A DNA stretch of 64,000 bases from Tessaracoccus sp. (GTDB lineage: Bacteria > Actinomycetota > Actinomycetes > Propionibacteriales > Propionibacteriaceae): contig NZ_JADJNP010000001.1 of the NCBI RefSeq assembly GCF_016714275.1, forward strand, positions 1,240,001 to 1,304,000, written 5' to 3'. Positions within the stretch are counted from its first letter, which is position 1. The number at the start of each line of letters is the position of its first letter. This document shows positions 47,640 through 56,843 of the stretch, piece after piece. The notes below the pieces were generated by a model. That model saw only the letters and a program-made list of their open reading frames with translations. It ran no database searches and had not been told where the DNA came from. The position numbers were made by a program, and so were the translations under genes.

Positions 47640-48935
47640 GTGAGCCGCGTCCGCAACCCCCTGATCGTGTCCCTGCTCGGTCTCCGCGGCAACGGCCGCG
47701 CCTCGGTCTACACCGAGCCCCTCTGGGGGCTCTCGATGATGCTGGTGCTGCCGTACGCGTCGGTCTTCATGCTGGCGCTCGGTGTCCACGACACGCAGAT
47801 CGGCCTGCTTGCGACCATCTCGATCCTTTCCCAGGTGGTGTTCGGCCTGCTCAGCGGGGTGATCACCGACAAGATGGGCCGACGGGTGACGACCGCGGTG
47901 TTCGACATCATCGCCTGGGTCATCCCCTGTGTGATCTGGGCGTTCGCCCAGAACTTCTGGTGGTTCCTCATCGCGTCGGTCGTCAACGGCGCCTGGCAGG
48001 TCACGCAGAACTCGTGGGACTGCCTGCTTGTCGAGGACGTCGACCGGAAGGAGATCCCCAAGGTCTACTCGCTGATCAAGGTGGCCGCCGAGTTCTCCGC
48101 CCTCTTCGCGCCGATCGCGGCCGTGCTCGTCTCGAACCTCGGCCTCGAACTGGCCGTGCGAATCCTTTACCTGAACGCCGGGTTCATCATGGCGGTCAAG
48201 ATCTGGCTGCTCTACCACTACACGACGGAGACCGCCACGGGACGGGTCCGCATGGAGCAGACCCGCGGAGTGAGCATCTGGACCTCGCTGTCGGAGTACC
48301 GCGGCGTGCTGGGCCTCATCGTCCGGTCGAAGGGCACGATCTTCTCGCTGATCATCGCCGCCATCGTCGGCGCCGTCACGCTCGTCAACGGCACGTTCTG
48401 GCAGGTCGTGATCAACCAGCGCCTCGGCATCCCCGACGCGCTGCTGCCGTTCTTCCCGATGGTCCGGTCGCTGCTGTCGGTGCTGTTCTTCTTCACCCTC
48501 ATCCCACGGCTGACGCACGCCCAGCGGCTCAAGGCGCCCACGCTGATCGGCTTCGGGATCTACCTCGCCAGCCAGCTGCTGCTTGTGGGCATCCCCGCCT
48601 CCGACGGCGCGGCCGTCACCTCCACCTATGTCCTGCTCGCGGGCTGCCTTGTCCTCGACGCGTTGGGCGCGGGCATCCTCTTCGTGCTTGCCGAGTCCCT
48701 CGTGGCGCTGCACGTCGACCAGAACGAGCGGTCCCGCGTGATGGCCATCCAGCGCACCTGCGTGATGCTCGTCACCGCTCCCTTCGGCTGGATCAGCGGG
48801 TGGCTGTCGAGCATGGACCGCAGCTGGCCGTTCCTGCTGACGTCGGCGCTCCTGGTACTCGGGCTGATCGTCGCGGGACGGTTCTGGGTGACCACGCACA
48901 CGCAGCAACACGACGAAGCTCCTTCGCCCGCGTAA
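47640..48935 (+). CDS. MFS transporter
   Basis: A membrane carrier of about 431 residues and 11-12 segments. The loop motif GVITDKMGRRVTTAVFD after the second segment is the major-facilitator signature. Possible starts are TTG 47604, GTG 47613 and GTG 47640; I chose the last because related proteins begin just before RNPLIVSLLGLRG. It follows sdaA by 46 bases on the same strand. The transported compound is unknown; an amino acid or peptide product of the upstream enzymes is conceivable. Confidence 0.88.
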   Translation: MSRVRNPLIVSLLGLRGNGRASVYTEPLWGLSMMLVLPYASVFMLALGVHDTQIGLLATISILSQVVFGLLSGVITDKMGRRVTTAVFDIIAWVIPCVIWAFAQNFWWFLIASVVNGAWQVTQNSWDCLLVEDVDRKEIPKVYSLIKVAAEFSALFAPIAAVLVSNLGLELAVRILYLNAGFIMAVKIWLLYHYTTETATGRVRMEQTRGVSIWTSLSEYRGVLGLIVRSKGTIFSLIIAAIVGAVTLVNGTFWQVVINQRLGIPDALLPFFPMVRSLLSVLFFFTLIPRLTHAQRLKAPTLIGFGIYLASQLLLVGIPASDGAAVTSTYVLLAGCLVLDALGAGILFVLAESLVALHVDQNERSRVMAIQRTCVMLVTAPFGWISGWLSSMDRSWPFLLTSALLVLGLIVAGRFWVTTHTQQHDEAPSPA

Positions 48936-48978
48936 ACGCACCCTGGGCAGGGCTGACGCGGCGGCGTACTGTGGCGCC

Positions 48979-49710
48979 ATGGAGACAACACAGCCTGCAC
49001 TGGAGCTGCTTGACGACGCCGATTTCCGGCGTGTCCTCATCGTCGTCGCCCATCCCGACGACGCGGAGTACGGCACCTCGGCGGCCGTCGCGCACTGGAC
49101 CAGCCGGGGTGTCGAGGTCGGCTACCTTCTCCTGACCGCCGGCGAGGCAGGGATGCAGCGGCCACCGGAAGAGGCGGGCCCACTCCGCGCCATCGAGCAG
49201 CGCAACGCCTGCGACATCGTCGGGGTCGAGAGCCTGACCATCCTGGACTTCCCCGACGGGATGCTGGAGTACGGCCTCGACCTACGCCACGCCGTCGCCC
49301 GGGAGATCCGTCGATTCCGTCCCGACGCCGTGCTCAGCGGCGCGGGCGAACTGCACACCCCGTGGGGCATCGACCACGCCGACCACCGCGCGGCCGGCAT
49401 CGCCACCATCGACGCCGTCCGCGACGCCGACAACCGCTGGGTGTTCCGCGACCTCCTCGACGAAGGTCTGGAGCCCTGGGGCACGACCTGGTTGCTGCTA
49501 ACCGCCACGAAACCCACCCACTTCGTCGCGCTGGACGCCGACGACGAGCGCCGTGGCGTGGCATCCCTGACCGCTCACGAGGCCTACCTCGCCGACCTCC
49601 CCTGGCATCCGGCGCCTCAGGACTTCATCCCGGAAATGCTGAAGCGACAAGGCGAGCTGGCCGGCGTGGAGCGGGCCGTCACGCTGGCCGCCCAGCGTCT
49701 GCGCGGTTAA
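48979..49710 (+). CDS. PIG-L/LmbE-family deacetylase
   Basis: A 243-residue zinc-dependent N-deacetylase of the LmbE/MshB fold. The AHPDDAEYG motif at about residue 29 and the second zinc motif GIDHADHRAAG near residue 130 are present. In actinobacteria this family acts in mycothiol synthesis and recycling (MshB, Mca) or on other N-acetyl sugars; this member is shorter than typical MshB and its substrate is open. ATG 48979 is the natural start. Confidence 0.9.
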   Translation: METTQPALELLDDADFRRVLIVVAHPDDAEYGTSAAVAHWTSRGVEVGYLLLTAGEAGMQRPPEEAGPLRAIEQRNACDIVGVESLTILDFPDGMLEYGLDLRHAVAREIRRFRPDAVLSGAGELHTPWGIDHADHRAAGIATIDAVRDADNRWVFRDLLDEGLEPWGTTWLLLTATKPTHFVALDADDERRGVASLTAHEAYLADLPWHPAPQDFIPEMLKRQGELAGVERAVTLAAQRLRG

Positions 49711-49737
49711 GCCTCGATCCGCCGGTCCGCGCGGAGT

Positions 49738-50040
49738 TCAGTCGCGCAGCGGTGAGCCCAGCACGGAGAACCTCGTCCCATCCATCTCACCGGAAAGCAG
49801 CGGCATCGCCTTCCTGATCGAGGCGCGAACGCTGTCCAGCTGCAGCGAGGACTGATGGGCGTCCTCAGACGCCCACAGTTCCACCACGAACACCGTGTCG
49901 GGGAAGTCGTCGTTGACCCCGACCTCGTAGAGCAGGCAGCCGGCCTCAGTGAGCTCCGGGCTCCACCTCGTGAGCAGGTCAACCAGTTCGTCGCGCTTAC
50001 CCGGCAGCGTTCCCAGCGTGCCCACATTGGCGAAAGTCAT
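49738..50040 (-). CDS. ABM-domain (antibiotic biosynthesis monooxygenase-like) protein
   Basis: A 100-residue dimeric alpha/beta-barrel protein of the ABM fold (TLPGKRDELVDLLTRW, GCLLYEVGVNDD, FVVELWASEDAHQ). Such small proteins are cofactor-free quinol oxygenases or simple binding proteins. No active-site assignment is safe. ATG 50040; it converges with the PIG-L gene and is divergent from the exported nuclease-fold gene. Confidence 0.85.
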   Translation of the reverse strand: MTFANVGTLGTLPGKRDELVDLLTRWSPELTEAGCLLYEVGVNDDFPDTVFVVELWASEDAHQSSLQLDSVRASIRKAMPLLSGEMDGTRFSVLGSPLRD

Positions 50041-50096
50041 GCCTCAGCCTACTCGGGCCCTGCTGCTCCCGGCGGGCTGTTGCATAGACTGACGCC

Positions 50097-51145
50097 GTGC
50101 TCACCGTCGCCACATTCCCCCGGCCCCGAGTCTTGGCCCGGCTCGCCGTCGTCCTCGCCGTCCTGATCGCGCTGCTGCCGCCACAGGGCGCTGCCGCAGC
50201 GTCGGCGACCATCCGGGTCGTGAGCTACAACGTCGGGTCCGAGACGGTCGACACTGACACCCACCCCTGGACGAAGCGCCGCTCCGCCGTCGTCACGGCC
50301 GTGCTGAAGCAGAAGCCCGACGTCATCGGCTTCCAGGAGGCCTCGCAGGGCAAGCTCGGCAAGACCGGCAGCACCAACCAACCGGATCTCAGCCAGGCCG
50401 AAGACCTGGTCAAGCGCCTCGGCAAGCCGTACAAGATGGCCAACACCGCCCGATACAACTGCAAGAACCCGAAGACGCCATACAAGTGCGCGAAGAAGTA
50501 CCAGGGCGCGGCGAACAGCCAGAAGATCGTCTACAACAGCTCGACGCTCACGCTGCTGAAGCAGGGGTCGAAGAAGACGACGAGCCAGAAGACGAAGATG
50601 GAGCAGCAGCGCTACGTCGAGTGGGCGCACTTCCAGCACAAGGCGACGGGCAAGAAGTTCTTCTTCGTCAACGTGCACCTCGACCCCGGCAAGGACAAGA
50701 AGAGCATCAAGACCCGAGCCACGCAGATGAAGGAGATCCTCGCCGTCATCGCGGCCAAGAACCCGAAGAACCTCCCCACCTACGTGGTGGGCGACTTCAA
50801 CTCCCACAAGTGGACCGACGGCGGCAACAAGCCCTACGACGCGATGCGCAAGGCCGGCTACGTGGACCCGCTCGGCAACACCTACCTGTCGACGACGACC
50901 ACCGGCGGCGCGACGGTCAAGAAACGCATCAACACGCAGTACTCCAGCCACAACGCGTGGAAGCGGACCGCCCCGGTGAAGCCCGCGTGGGTAAACGGCA
51001 TCTACATCGACTACATCTGGACGAGCACAGGAATCCAGGTGCCCGAATGGGAGACCGTGATCGATGTCGACCCCAAGACCGGCAAGTTCAGGGCACGATC
51101 CCGTCGGACCACAACATGCTGCGGGCCACGACGATCATCAAGTGA
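50097..51145 (+). pseudogene. Secreted endonuclease/exonuclease/phosphatase-fold protein, 3' frameshift
   Basis: A secreted protein with a signal peptide (hydrophobic LARLAVVLAVLIALLPPQGA, cleavage near AAAASA) and an EEP catalytic domain: VVSYNVG, the metal Glu in GFQEAS, and VGDFNSHKW. As sequenced, the frame from GTG 50097 runs past the normal end into Arg/Ser-rich readthrough to 51221. The expected ending with the catalytic His, TIPSDHNMLRATTIIK, is present in the next frame and stops at 51145, so one base seems missing near 51090. The protein is unusually Lys-rich for this genome. Nuclease or phosphatase activity toward extracellular DNA or lipids is possible if the frame is intact. Confidence 0.8.
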
Positions 51146-51230
51146 GCAGCGCGCCGTTCCACGGCCCTCACTTCTAGGGGTCTCTCTTCGACGCCCATCA
51201 TCGGCGCGACAAGGAGCTTAGGATCACGGC

Positions 51231-52835
51231 ATGGCGACGAGGCAGAACCATGGGCACGGACGCGGCGTGACAAGGACGATCGCGGCCGGCGCAACACTCG
51301 CGGTGGTATTCGCGCTCGCCGCATGTACGGGCGCACCGCCCCCGGGGCCGTCGTCGCCCCCCTCGGGCCCCACCACCGAGACGCCGGATCTTCCCGGGGT
51401 CGGTGCGCCGCTTCCTGACCTCGCCCCCGCCCTCTCCCTCGCCGAGCTCGGGGCCTTCACCGGCGTCGCTCGGCTGGAGATGGGCTCCAACTGCACGGGC
51501 ACCGTCGTCGACACCGGCGTCGACGACGGGCCTGCCTACATCCTCACCAACGGGCACTGCACAGGCGACGTCGGGCGTCCACCGCAGTCGGCGACCGTTG
51601 GCGAGGACTGGTTCGGGCAGGGGTTCCTGCTCGATACGCACGACAACCCCGCGCCGTACCCGGTCGATGCGGAGGTGCTCGAGTACTCGACGATGCGTGG
51701 CAGGGACGTGTCGCTCGTGCGGCTCACTGAGACGCTGGGCGAGCTCAAGACGCTCGGTATCGCGCCCATCCCGATCGTCGACGAAGAGCCCGCGCCAGGG
51801 ACAAAGGTCAGGAACATCGCGGCCCCCGTCCAGGACATCGCGCAGGAGAAGTGGGTGCTGCGCGGCGGCGACTGCACGCTCACCCACCAGACGGACCTGA
51901 TCGAGTTCAGTTGGCTGTGGCGCGATGCATGGGCGACCGACTGCCCGGGTGTCCGGCAGGGCTCCTCCGGCTCGCCGCTGCTCACCGTCGGCGCCGACGG
52001 CGCCCCCGAGGCCATCGCGGCGATCGTCAACACGACGACCTGGGCCGCCGACCCCGCCAACGGCGGGCACTGCTTCCTCAACCGGCCTTGCGAGCTCAGC
52101 CCAGACGGCCCGACGATGGTCGAGAAGACGTCCTACGCGGTTTCGGTCGCGGGGATCGGCCGCTGCTTCGATGCCAAGGGCTCCTTCGCGCTCGGCGGGG
52201 ACTGTCCGCTGGAGGTCCCATCGGTGTGGGCGAACAACGGCGGCGGCATCTTCCGCGGCGGTGACCTTCCCGACGCGACCGGCATACCCCCGCGGGCAAA
52301 CCTCGTCGTCAACCCCGCGGTCGCCGACTCGGCGCCGGTGCGCACCGTGCTCGTGGAGCTCACGGACTCGGGGGTGTGCGGCGACCCGGCGACCTACTCG
52401 GATGCCCCCACCGTCACCGTCCCCGCCGTAGGTCACGACTGGGACGACGGCTACGTGCTCCCGGTGAAGCTGCCCGAGGATGAGGGCCACTATGCGCTGT
52501 GTGCCGTCGCGAACGACGACTACGCGGGCGCCGCGTCGGTGCTGTTCGAAGTCGACCGGACGCCGCCGCTGTTCCAGCCCGGCGGCTCCGTCGAGGACCT
52601 CGGCGACGGCAACGTGTCCGTCTCCCCGTTCCTGAATCCGCCGGAGTTGTCGACGGTGCGGTTCACATGGGTGCCCGGAGATGCGGAATGCCCGGCGACC
52701 GAGACGTTCCAGGACTTCTTCATCGTTCCGCTGACGCTCATGGCCGAGGACCTGCCCGCCACCTACTGCATCTACGGCCTCGACCAGGCAGGCAACGCCA
52801 CCGACGTCGTCAGGATCCCGATCGCCAGCCGGTGA
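51231..52835 (+). CDS. Trypsin-like serine protease lipoprotein
   Basis: A 534-residue surface lipoprotein. The signal ends in the lipobox LAAC (Cys32), followed by a Gly/Pro/Ser linker. The protease domain has a complete triad: His in LTNGHCTG, Asp in GRDVSLVRL and Ser in RQGSSGSPL. Paired cysteines suggest disulphides. The C-terminal 180 or so residues form one or more beta-rich domains (VNPAVADSAPVRTVLVEL onward) that I do not recognise and may bind a substrate. ATG 51231. Resembles lysyl-endopeptidase-like bacterial proteases; target unknown. Confidence 0.88.
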   Translation: MATRQNHGHGRGVTRTIAAGATLAVVFALAACTGAPPPGPSSPPSGPTTETPDLPGVGAPLPDLAPALSLAELGAFTGVARLEMGSNCTGTVVDTGVDDGPAYILTNGHCTGDVGRPPQSATVGEDWFGQGFLLDTHDNPAPYPVDAEVLEYSTMRGRDVSLVRLTETLGELKTLGIAPIPIVDEEPAPGTKVRNIAAPVQDIAQEKWVLRGGDCTLTHQTDLIEFSWLWRDAWATDCPGVRQGSSGSPLLTVGADGAPEAIAAIVNTTTWAADPANGGHCFLNRPCELSPDGPTMVEKTSYAVSVAGIGRCFDAKGSFALGGDCPLEVPSVWANNGGGIFRGGDLPDATGIPPRANLVVNPAVADSAPVRTVLVELTDSGVCGDPATYSDAPTVTVPAVGHDWDDGYVLPVKLPEDEGHYALCAVANDDYAGAASVLFEVDRTPPLFQPGGSVEDLGDGNVSVSPFLNPPELSTVRFTWVPGDAECPATETFQDFFIVPLTLMAEDLPATYCIYGLDQAGNATDVVRIPIASR

Positions 52836-53798
52836 CTACCCTGCCGCGTCCCACCAGTCGAGGACGCGAGTGCCGATCAGCGTGAGCCACTTCGACGACT
52901 CCCCGACCGGGACGTCCATGTCGAACCAGGTGCGCCCCGCCAGCTTGTACTCCTGAATCCAGCTGCCGTCGGGCTGCCGCTTCGATCGCACCAGATCGAC
53001 GGCGTCCGACAGCCGCTCGTCGGGCGAGGTGCCGTCGAACTCCGCGGCCTCGCGGAAGTGATCAAGCGCGGCCAGGGCGCTGTACACGTGCCGGTTGGGG
53101 TAGAAGAGGTGCGTGACGAAGTCATCGACGACCTCCCCGGTGGAGGCGCGATACATCAGCCGCCTGGTGAGCAGGTACTCCTCGCCGCCGTGCCGGGTGG
53201 CGCGGAGCGAGGTGTCGCCGGTCAGCTTCTCGTAGGCGAGGATGCCGCGCAGCGCGTTGAGGGTCGAGTGGAACGACGACCGCACCGACTCCCCCTCCTC
53301 CGCCTCGCAGTTCCATCCGCCGTCGGCGAGGCGGTGGTCGCGGAACCAGGCGACGAGCCGGGAGACGTCCGCCCCTAACCAGGCGCCGGTCGCGAGCGTG
53401 TACGAGTTGATGCACACGTCCACCTCTCCACCCCAGTACGGGAGGTCGTCGTACTCCCAGCGCGAGAACCTGCCGAGCCGCTCGGCCGTGTCGCGGAGGA
53501 CAGAGGGGTCGACGCCCCAATCGCGCAGGTCCTTCAGCGACCATGTCGTCGCGATCCACGGTTGCCCCGGCTCAGCCTGCTCAGGGCTGTCGAAGTAGCC
53601 GGCCGGGAAGTAGGCGCCACCGGCCCACTGACCGTCCTCGCCCTGTTGGGCCAACAGCGCCGCACCGAATCCCTCGCGCGCGACTCGCGCCCGGGTCGCC
53701 TCCCACACGGACGGCGGTGCGCCGAGCAGGTCGCGCTCCACCTGCCAGCGCAGCGCGGGGTCGGCGTCGAGGAGCCACTCACGGATGCCTTTTTCCAT
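52836..53798 (-). CDS. Terpenoid-cyclase/prenyltransferase-fold protein
   Basis: A 320-residue alpha-alpha barrel protein. Three repeats resemble the QW motif of squalene-cyclase-like folds: GEDGQWAGG, ADGGWNCE and QPDGSWIQEY. The full DxDD catalytic motif of class II cyclases is not obvious, so a true terpene cyclase is unlikely. The N-terminus EWLLDADPALRWQVERDLLG is shared by a group of uncharacterised actinobacterial proteins. No signal peptide. It converges with the serine protease gene with no intervening bases. Confidence 0.78.
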   Translation of the reverse strand: MEKGIREWLLDADPALRWQVERDLLGAPPSVWEATRARVAREGFGAALLAQQGEDGQWAGGAYFPAGYFDSPEQAEPGQPWIATTWSLKDLRDWGVDPSVLRDTAERLGRFSRWEYDDLPYWGGEVDVCINSYTLATGAWLGADVSRLVAWFRDHRLADGGWNCEAEEGESVRSSFHSTLNALRGILAYEKLTGDTSLRATRHGGEEYLLTRRLMYRASTGEVVDDFVTHLFYPNRHVYSALAALDHFREAAEFDGTSPDERLSDAVDLVRSKRQPDGSWIQEYKLAGRTWFDMDVPVGESSKWLTLIGTRVLDWWDAAG

Positions 53799-53877
53799 GC
53801 ACCGACGCTACTCCGTCCCCCTCGGTGCGGGCCAGGGCGGCGACGTGGGAGTTCGACGCGGTAGCTCGGAAGTCGAT

Positions 53878-54063
53878 CTAGCCGGACTTGCGGCGGAACT
53901 CGCGCTTGCCCGCCGCCTTGCCGTGGATGTGCCCGGCCTCGCGGTCGGCCGTGATCCCGTGTGAAGCCGACATGTGCTCGGCCTGCTTCTTGCGCTCCAG
54001 CGCCTGCCGCATGGCCTCCTTCGGGTCAAGCTTCTCGGGCCCGTTGTTCTCAGTCTCAGCCAT
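53878..54063 (-). CDS. DUF5302 small protein
   Basis: A 61-residue, highly charged protein starting MAETENNG and ending GKREFRRKSG, the conserved tail of DUF5302. The middle (MRQALERKKQAEHMSASHG) is predicted helical. Probably intrinsically disordered in part; function unknown. ATG 54063 is chosen over a longer frame to 54114 because family members start there. Confidence 0.8.
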   Translation of the reverse strand: MAETENNGPEKLDPKEAMRQALERKKQAEHMSASHGITADREAGHIHGKAAGKREFRRKSG

Positions 54064-54129
54064 GACCCCACCGTAGGTTGCAGAGGCTCGGCGGGCAAGG
54101 GCAAACGCCGTCAACGAGCCGCCGAGACC

Positions 54130-54639
54130 TCAGTCGTGGAGGGCGCGCCCGAGGGCGTCGAGCTTGCGTTCAACAGCGGTGAGGCGCTCGCCCAACTCCC
54201 CCACCTCACCGTGGTCCTGCGCCGTCGGCCCGGCTGCAGGGCGCCCCCGGGCGAACTTCAGGTACCCGACGGCGATGGTGACGGCCAGTGCCACCGTCAC
54301 CACACCGAACCGGACGAGGCTCGTGTCGGCGGAGAACGCCATGCCGACCGCATAGATCATGGTGAACACGCCGCCGAGAAGGATGCCGTTCGAGAGCACC
54401 GCCTGGTGCTCGGGGAGAAACAGCGACACGGCGAGCAGCGCCGTCGCACAGAGCAGCAAGACGACGCCGGTGATCAGCGCCCACTGGCTATGTGCGGCCT
54501 CCCAGACTTCCGGATCGTAAGGGTCCGCCGGGTAGTTCGGGCTCGGATAGAAGGTGTTGGCGCCAATGCCCACGAAGGCGACGACGACCAGCCCGAGGAA
54601 GAACGCGAAGATGATCTGCAGCGCAGCGTTGGCCTTCAT
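54130..54639 (-). CDS. Membrane protein with C-terminal helix, unknown function
   Basis: A 169-residue protein with four hydrophobic segments (about 7-27, 52-72, 84-104, 108-126) and a charged C-terminal helix that looks coiled-coil forming (GELGERLTAVERKLDALGRA). The polar loop NTFYPSPNYPADPYDPE lies outside between segments one and two. ATG 54639. Not recognised beyond actinobacterial hypothetical membrane proteins. Confidence 0.75.
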   Translation of the reverse strand: MKANAALQIIFAFFLGLVVVAFVGIGANTFYPSPNYPADPYDPEVWEAAHSQWALITGVVLLLCATALLAVSLFLPEHQAVLSNGILLGGVFTMIYAVGMAFSADTSLVRFGVVTVALAVTIAVGYLKFARGRPAAGPTAQDHGEVGELGERLTAVERKLDALGRALHD

Positions 54640-54753
54640 GTACCGACACTACCCCGGCATGCCGGCGCAAAGGCGACGGTGCGCCCGATCAGCCGTCGAC
54701 GATCGGCTCTCCATGTTGCTTCTGCGTACAAGTGCCGTATCGGCCGTCGCGAT

Positions 54754-54909
54754 CTACAGTTGGTCGGCGATCGCGCGCTTCTTCGCGAAGCTGCGAGTCC
54801 CCTTGCGTGGCTCGGGGACATGAGGGCTCGCGGCGCTGGAGCGGCGCAGTTCCCGGGCGGCCTGGGCCATCAGCGGGTTGGCGCCGATGACCGGCTTCTT
54901 CTTGGACAT
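54754..54909 (-). CDS. 51-residue basic small protein
   Basis: A small gene reading MSKKKPVIGANPLMAQAARE and ending RSFAKKRAIADQL. It has a very good ribosome site, AAGGAG about seven bases before ATG 54909, and a plausible compact helical composition rich in Lys and Arg. It is shorter than usual gene-finder limits. No membrane segment. Its role is unknown; nucleic-acid binding is a guess from charge. Confidence 0.65.
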   Translation of the reverse strand: MSKKKPVIGANPLMAQAARELRRSSAASPHVPEPRKGTRSFAKKRAIADQL

Positions 54910-54988
54910 GTTCAGCTCCTTCCTCTTCGAGGTTCCGCGGATAGGTGGTGCCGTGCGCTAAGGATGTACTCGATGGCGTCGACCGATT

Positions 54989-56014
54989 CTACGCGCCGGA
55001 CAGCCAAGCGATGACATCGGCGGCGGGGCCGTCTGGGGCGCTCCGGTGACCGGTGCCTGCCCACAGGTGGAGGCGTTCGGCGTCTCCTGCACGCGCCGCA
55101 GCCTGGCGGAGGGGCCGAGTGAGGTAGTGCACCTCTGGGTACCCGGTCGGGGCCGTCGCGTCATGGCGATCGACGAAGCCGTTGCGCACGGTTCGTGCGG
55201 GCCGTCCCGTGAACGCCCTGGTGAGGACCGTGCTGTTCCCGTGGGACGCCGGGCCTGCGGCGAGGGCCGCACGGTGGACGGGCGAAGTCCCCGCCTCTTC
55301 GGTGCGCAGCAGCAAGGTGCCGACGGCGACCGACTCCGCCCCCGCTGCCAACAGCTCCCGGACCGCGGCCGGGCCATCGACGCCGCCGGCGGCGACCAGC
55401 GGAAGGGCGGTGACGCGGCGCACCCTACGCACGAGCTCGCCCGTCGGCAGGTCGTCGGGCGTGGCGCGCGGGTCGTGCACGGCGCTGTGGCCGCCCGCAC
55501 CGATTCCCTGTACGACGAGCCCATCGACGCCGAGCCGTTCCGCGGCACGGGCCTCATCAGTGCTCGTCACGGTCGCGAGCACCACCGATCCGGTGCGCCT
55601 GAGTGCCTCGACATCGTCGCGGTCCGGCAGGCCGAAGGTCAGTGAGACGACGGGAACGGGACGCCGCACCAGCAGATCGACCTTCGCTCTCCACTCGTCG
55701 TCGCCGCTCACGGGAAGGGCATCAAGGACGAGGCCGTAGACGTCGGCCTCCGGCTGGAGCTCGGCGGCGTAGGCGCGGAATGCCTCCGCGTCGACGGCGC
55801 CCCGCGGAGGAACGAACAGGTTGACGCCGAAGGGCGCACCGAGTGCGCTCATCGCCTCGACCTGGCCGGCCACCTCGTCGGCCGCCTTGTTGCCCGCCGC
55901 GAGGAAAGCGAACGCCCCGGCCCGCGCGGCGGCCATCGCCAACTCGACCGTCGTCGGCCCGCCGGCCATCGGCGCGGCAACCAGTGGCAGGCGCGAGTCC
56001 AGTAGTCGTCCCAT
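54989..56014 (-). CDS. Nitronate monooxygenase family protein
   Basis: A 341-residue FMN-dependent TIM-barrel protein. The N-terminal VAAPMAGGPTTVELAMAA, the flavin-phosphate loop LVAAGGVDGPAAVRELLAAG and the catalytic-region QGIGAGGHS are typical of NMO class enzymes that oxidise propionate-3-nitronate or alkyl nitronates. FabK-type enoyl reductases share the fold but differ in genome setting. ATG 56014. Its 5' end faces the HEAT-repeat gene, 46 bases away. Confidence 0.9.
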   Translation of the reverse strand: MGRLLDSRLPLVAAPMAGGPTTVELAMAAARAGAFAFLAAGNKAADEVAGQVEAMSALGAPFGVNLFVPPRGAVDAEAFRAYAAELQPEADVYGLVLDALPVSGDDEWRAKVDLLVRRPVPVVSLTFGLPDRDDVEALRRTGSVVLATVTSTDEARAAERLGVDGLVVQGIGAGGHSAVHDPRATPDDLPTGELVRRVRRVTALPLVAAGGVDGPAAVRELLAAGAESVAVGTLLLRTEEAGTSPVHRAALAAGPASHGNSTVLTRAFTGRPARTVRNGFVDRHDATAPTGYPEVHYLTRPLRQAAARAGDAERLHLWAGTGHRSAPDGPAADVIAWLSGA

Positions 56015-56060
56015 GCACCCAGCCTATGACCGCCCTGCCGCCGAGGACTACGATCGCGCC

Positions 56061-56747
56061 ATGGCCGACGCGATCGCCGAGCATGCAGCACTGTGGGCGC
56101 TCCCACCGTCGGAGTGGTCCGCTTACCTGGGCGCGCACTCCGGGCTTCCCGGACCGCGAGCCAACCTCCCGCTCGCCACCGCCGTCGCACTGCGCGCGAA
56201 CCCCGCCGTCGTCGGCGAGCTCCTCCGCGACGGCAGGGAGTTCCAGACGATGTGCGCCGCTGCGGCACTGGGCGCCCGCGCCGACGATCCGGCCAGCGAG
56301 CGCCGCGCGCGGGACCTGGCCTCCGATACCCGATGGAGGGTGAGGGAGGGCGTCGCCCTCGGACTCCAGCTCCTCGGCGACACGGCGCCGTCCCAGCTGG
56401 CTCGTATCGTGCGCGGCTGGGCCGACGGCGACGATCCACTGGTGCAGCGCGCCGCCACAGCGGCGATCTGCGAGCCGAGGCTCCTTCGCACCCCAGAGAC
56501 CGCGGCCCTCGCCGTCGACGTATGCCGCGTCGCGACGCGCAACCTCTGCCAGCTACCACCGGCCCGGCGCAAGATGCCTGACGCGCGGACGCTGCGACAG
56601 GCGCTCGGTTACTGCTGGAGCGTCGCCGTCGCCGCGGACCCTGCGGCGGGTCTTCCTGCCTTTCGCGAGTTGGACACCGAGGACGCCGACGTCGCTTGGA
56701 TCGTCACCCAGAACTCGCGGAAGAAGCGCCTGTCTTCGCTGCTCTGA
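56061..56747 (+). CDS. HEAT-repeat-like protein
   Basis: A 228-residue all-helical protein built of HEAT-like repeats (MCAAAALGARADDPASERRA, RVREGVALGLQLLGDTAPS, VQRAATAAICEPRLL). The pattern resembles small DNA-alkylation-repeat or lyase-like scaffolds but no catalytic site is visible. ATG 56061 is preferred; ATG 56013 would add 16 residues. Role unknown. Confidence 0.75.
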   Translation: MADAIAEHAALWALPPSEWSAYLGAHSGLPGPRANLPLATAVALRANPAVVGELLRDGREFQTMCAAAALGARADDPASERRARDLASDTRWRVREGVALGLQLLGDTAPSQLARIVRGWADGDDPLVQRAATAAICEPRLLRTPETAALAVDVCRVATRNLCQLPPARRKMPDARTLRQALGYCWSVAVAADPAAGLPAFRELDTEDADVAWIVTQNSRKKRLSSLL

Positions 56748-56843
56748 CACCCGAGCGAGGCGGTGCTCCGGGCTGCGGGTCATCACTGACGAGGAGTTCG
56801 CGATCGTTTTCGACGAGCGTGTGGCGAACCATAGGCTGAGGCG

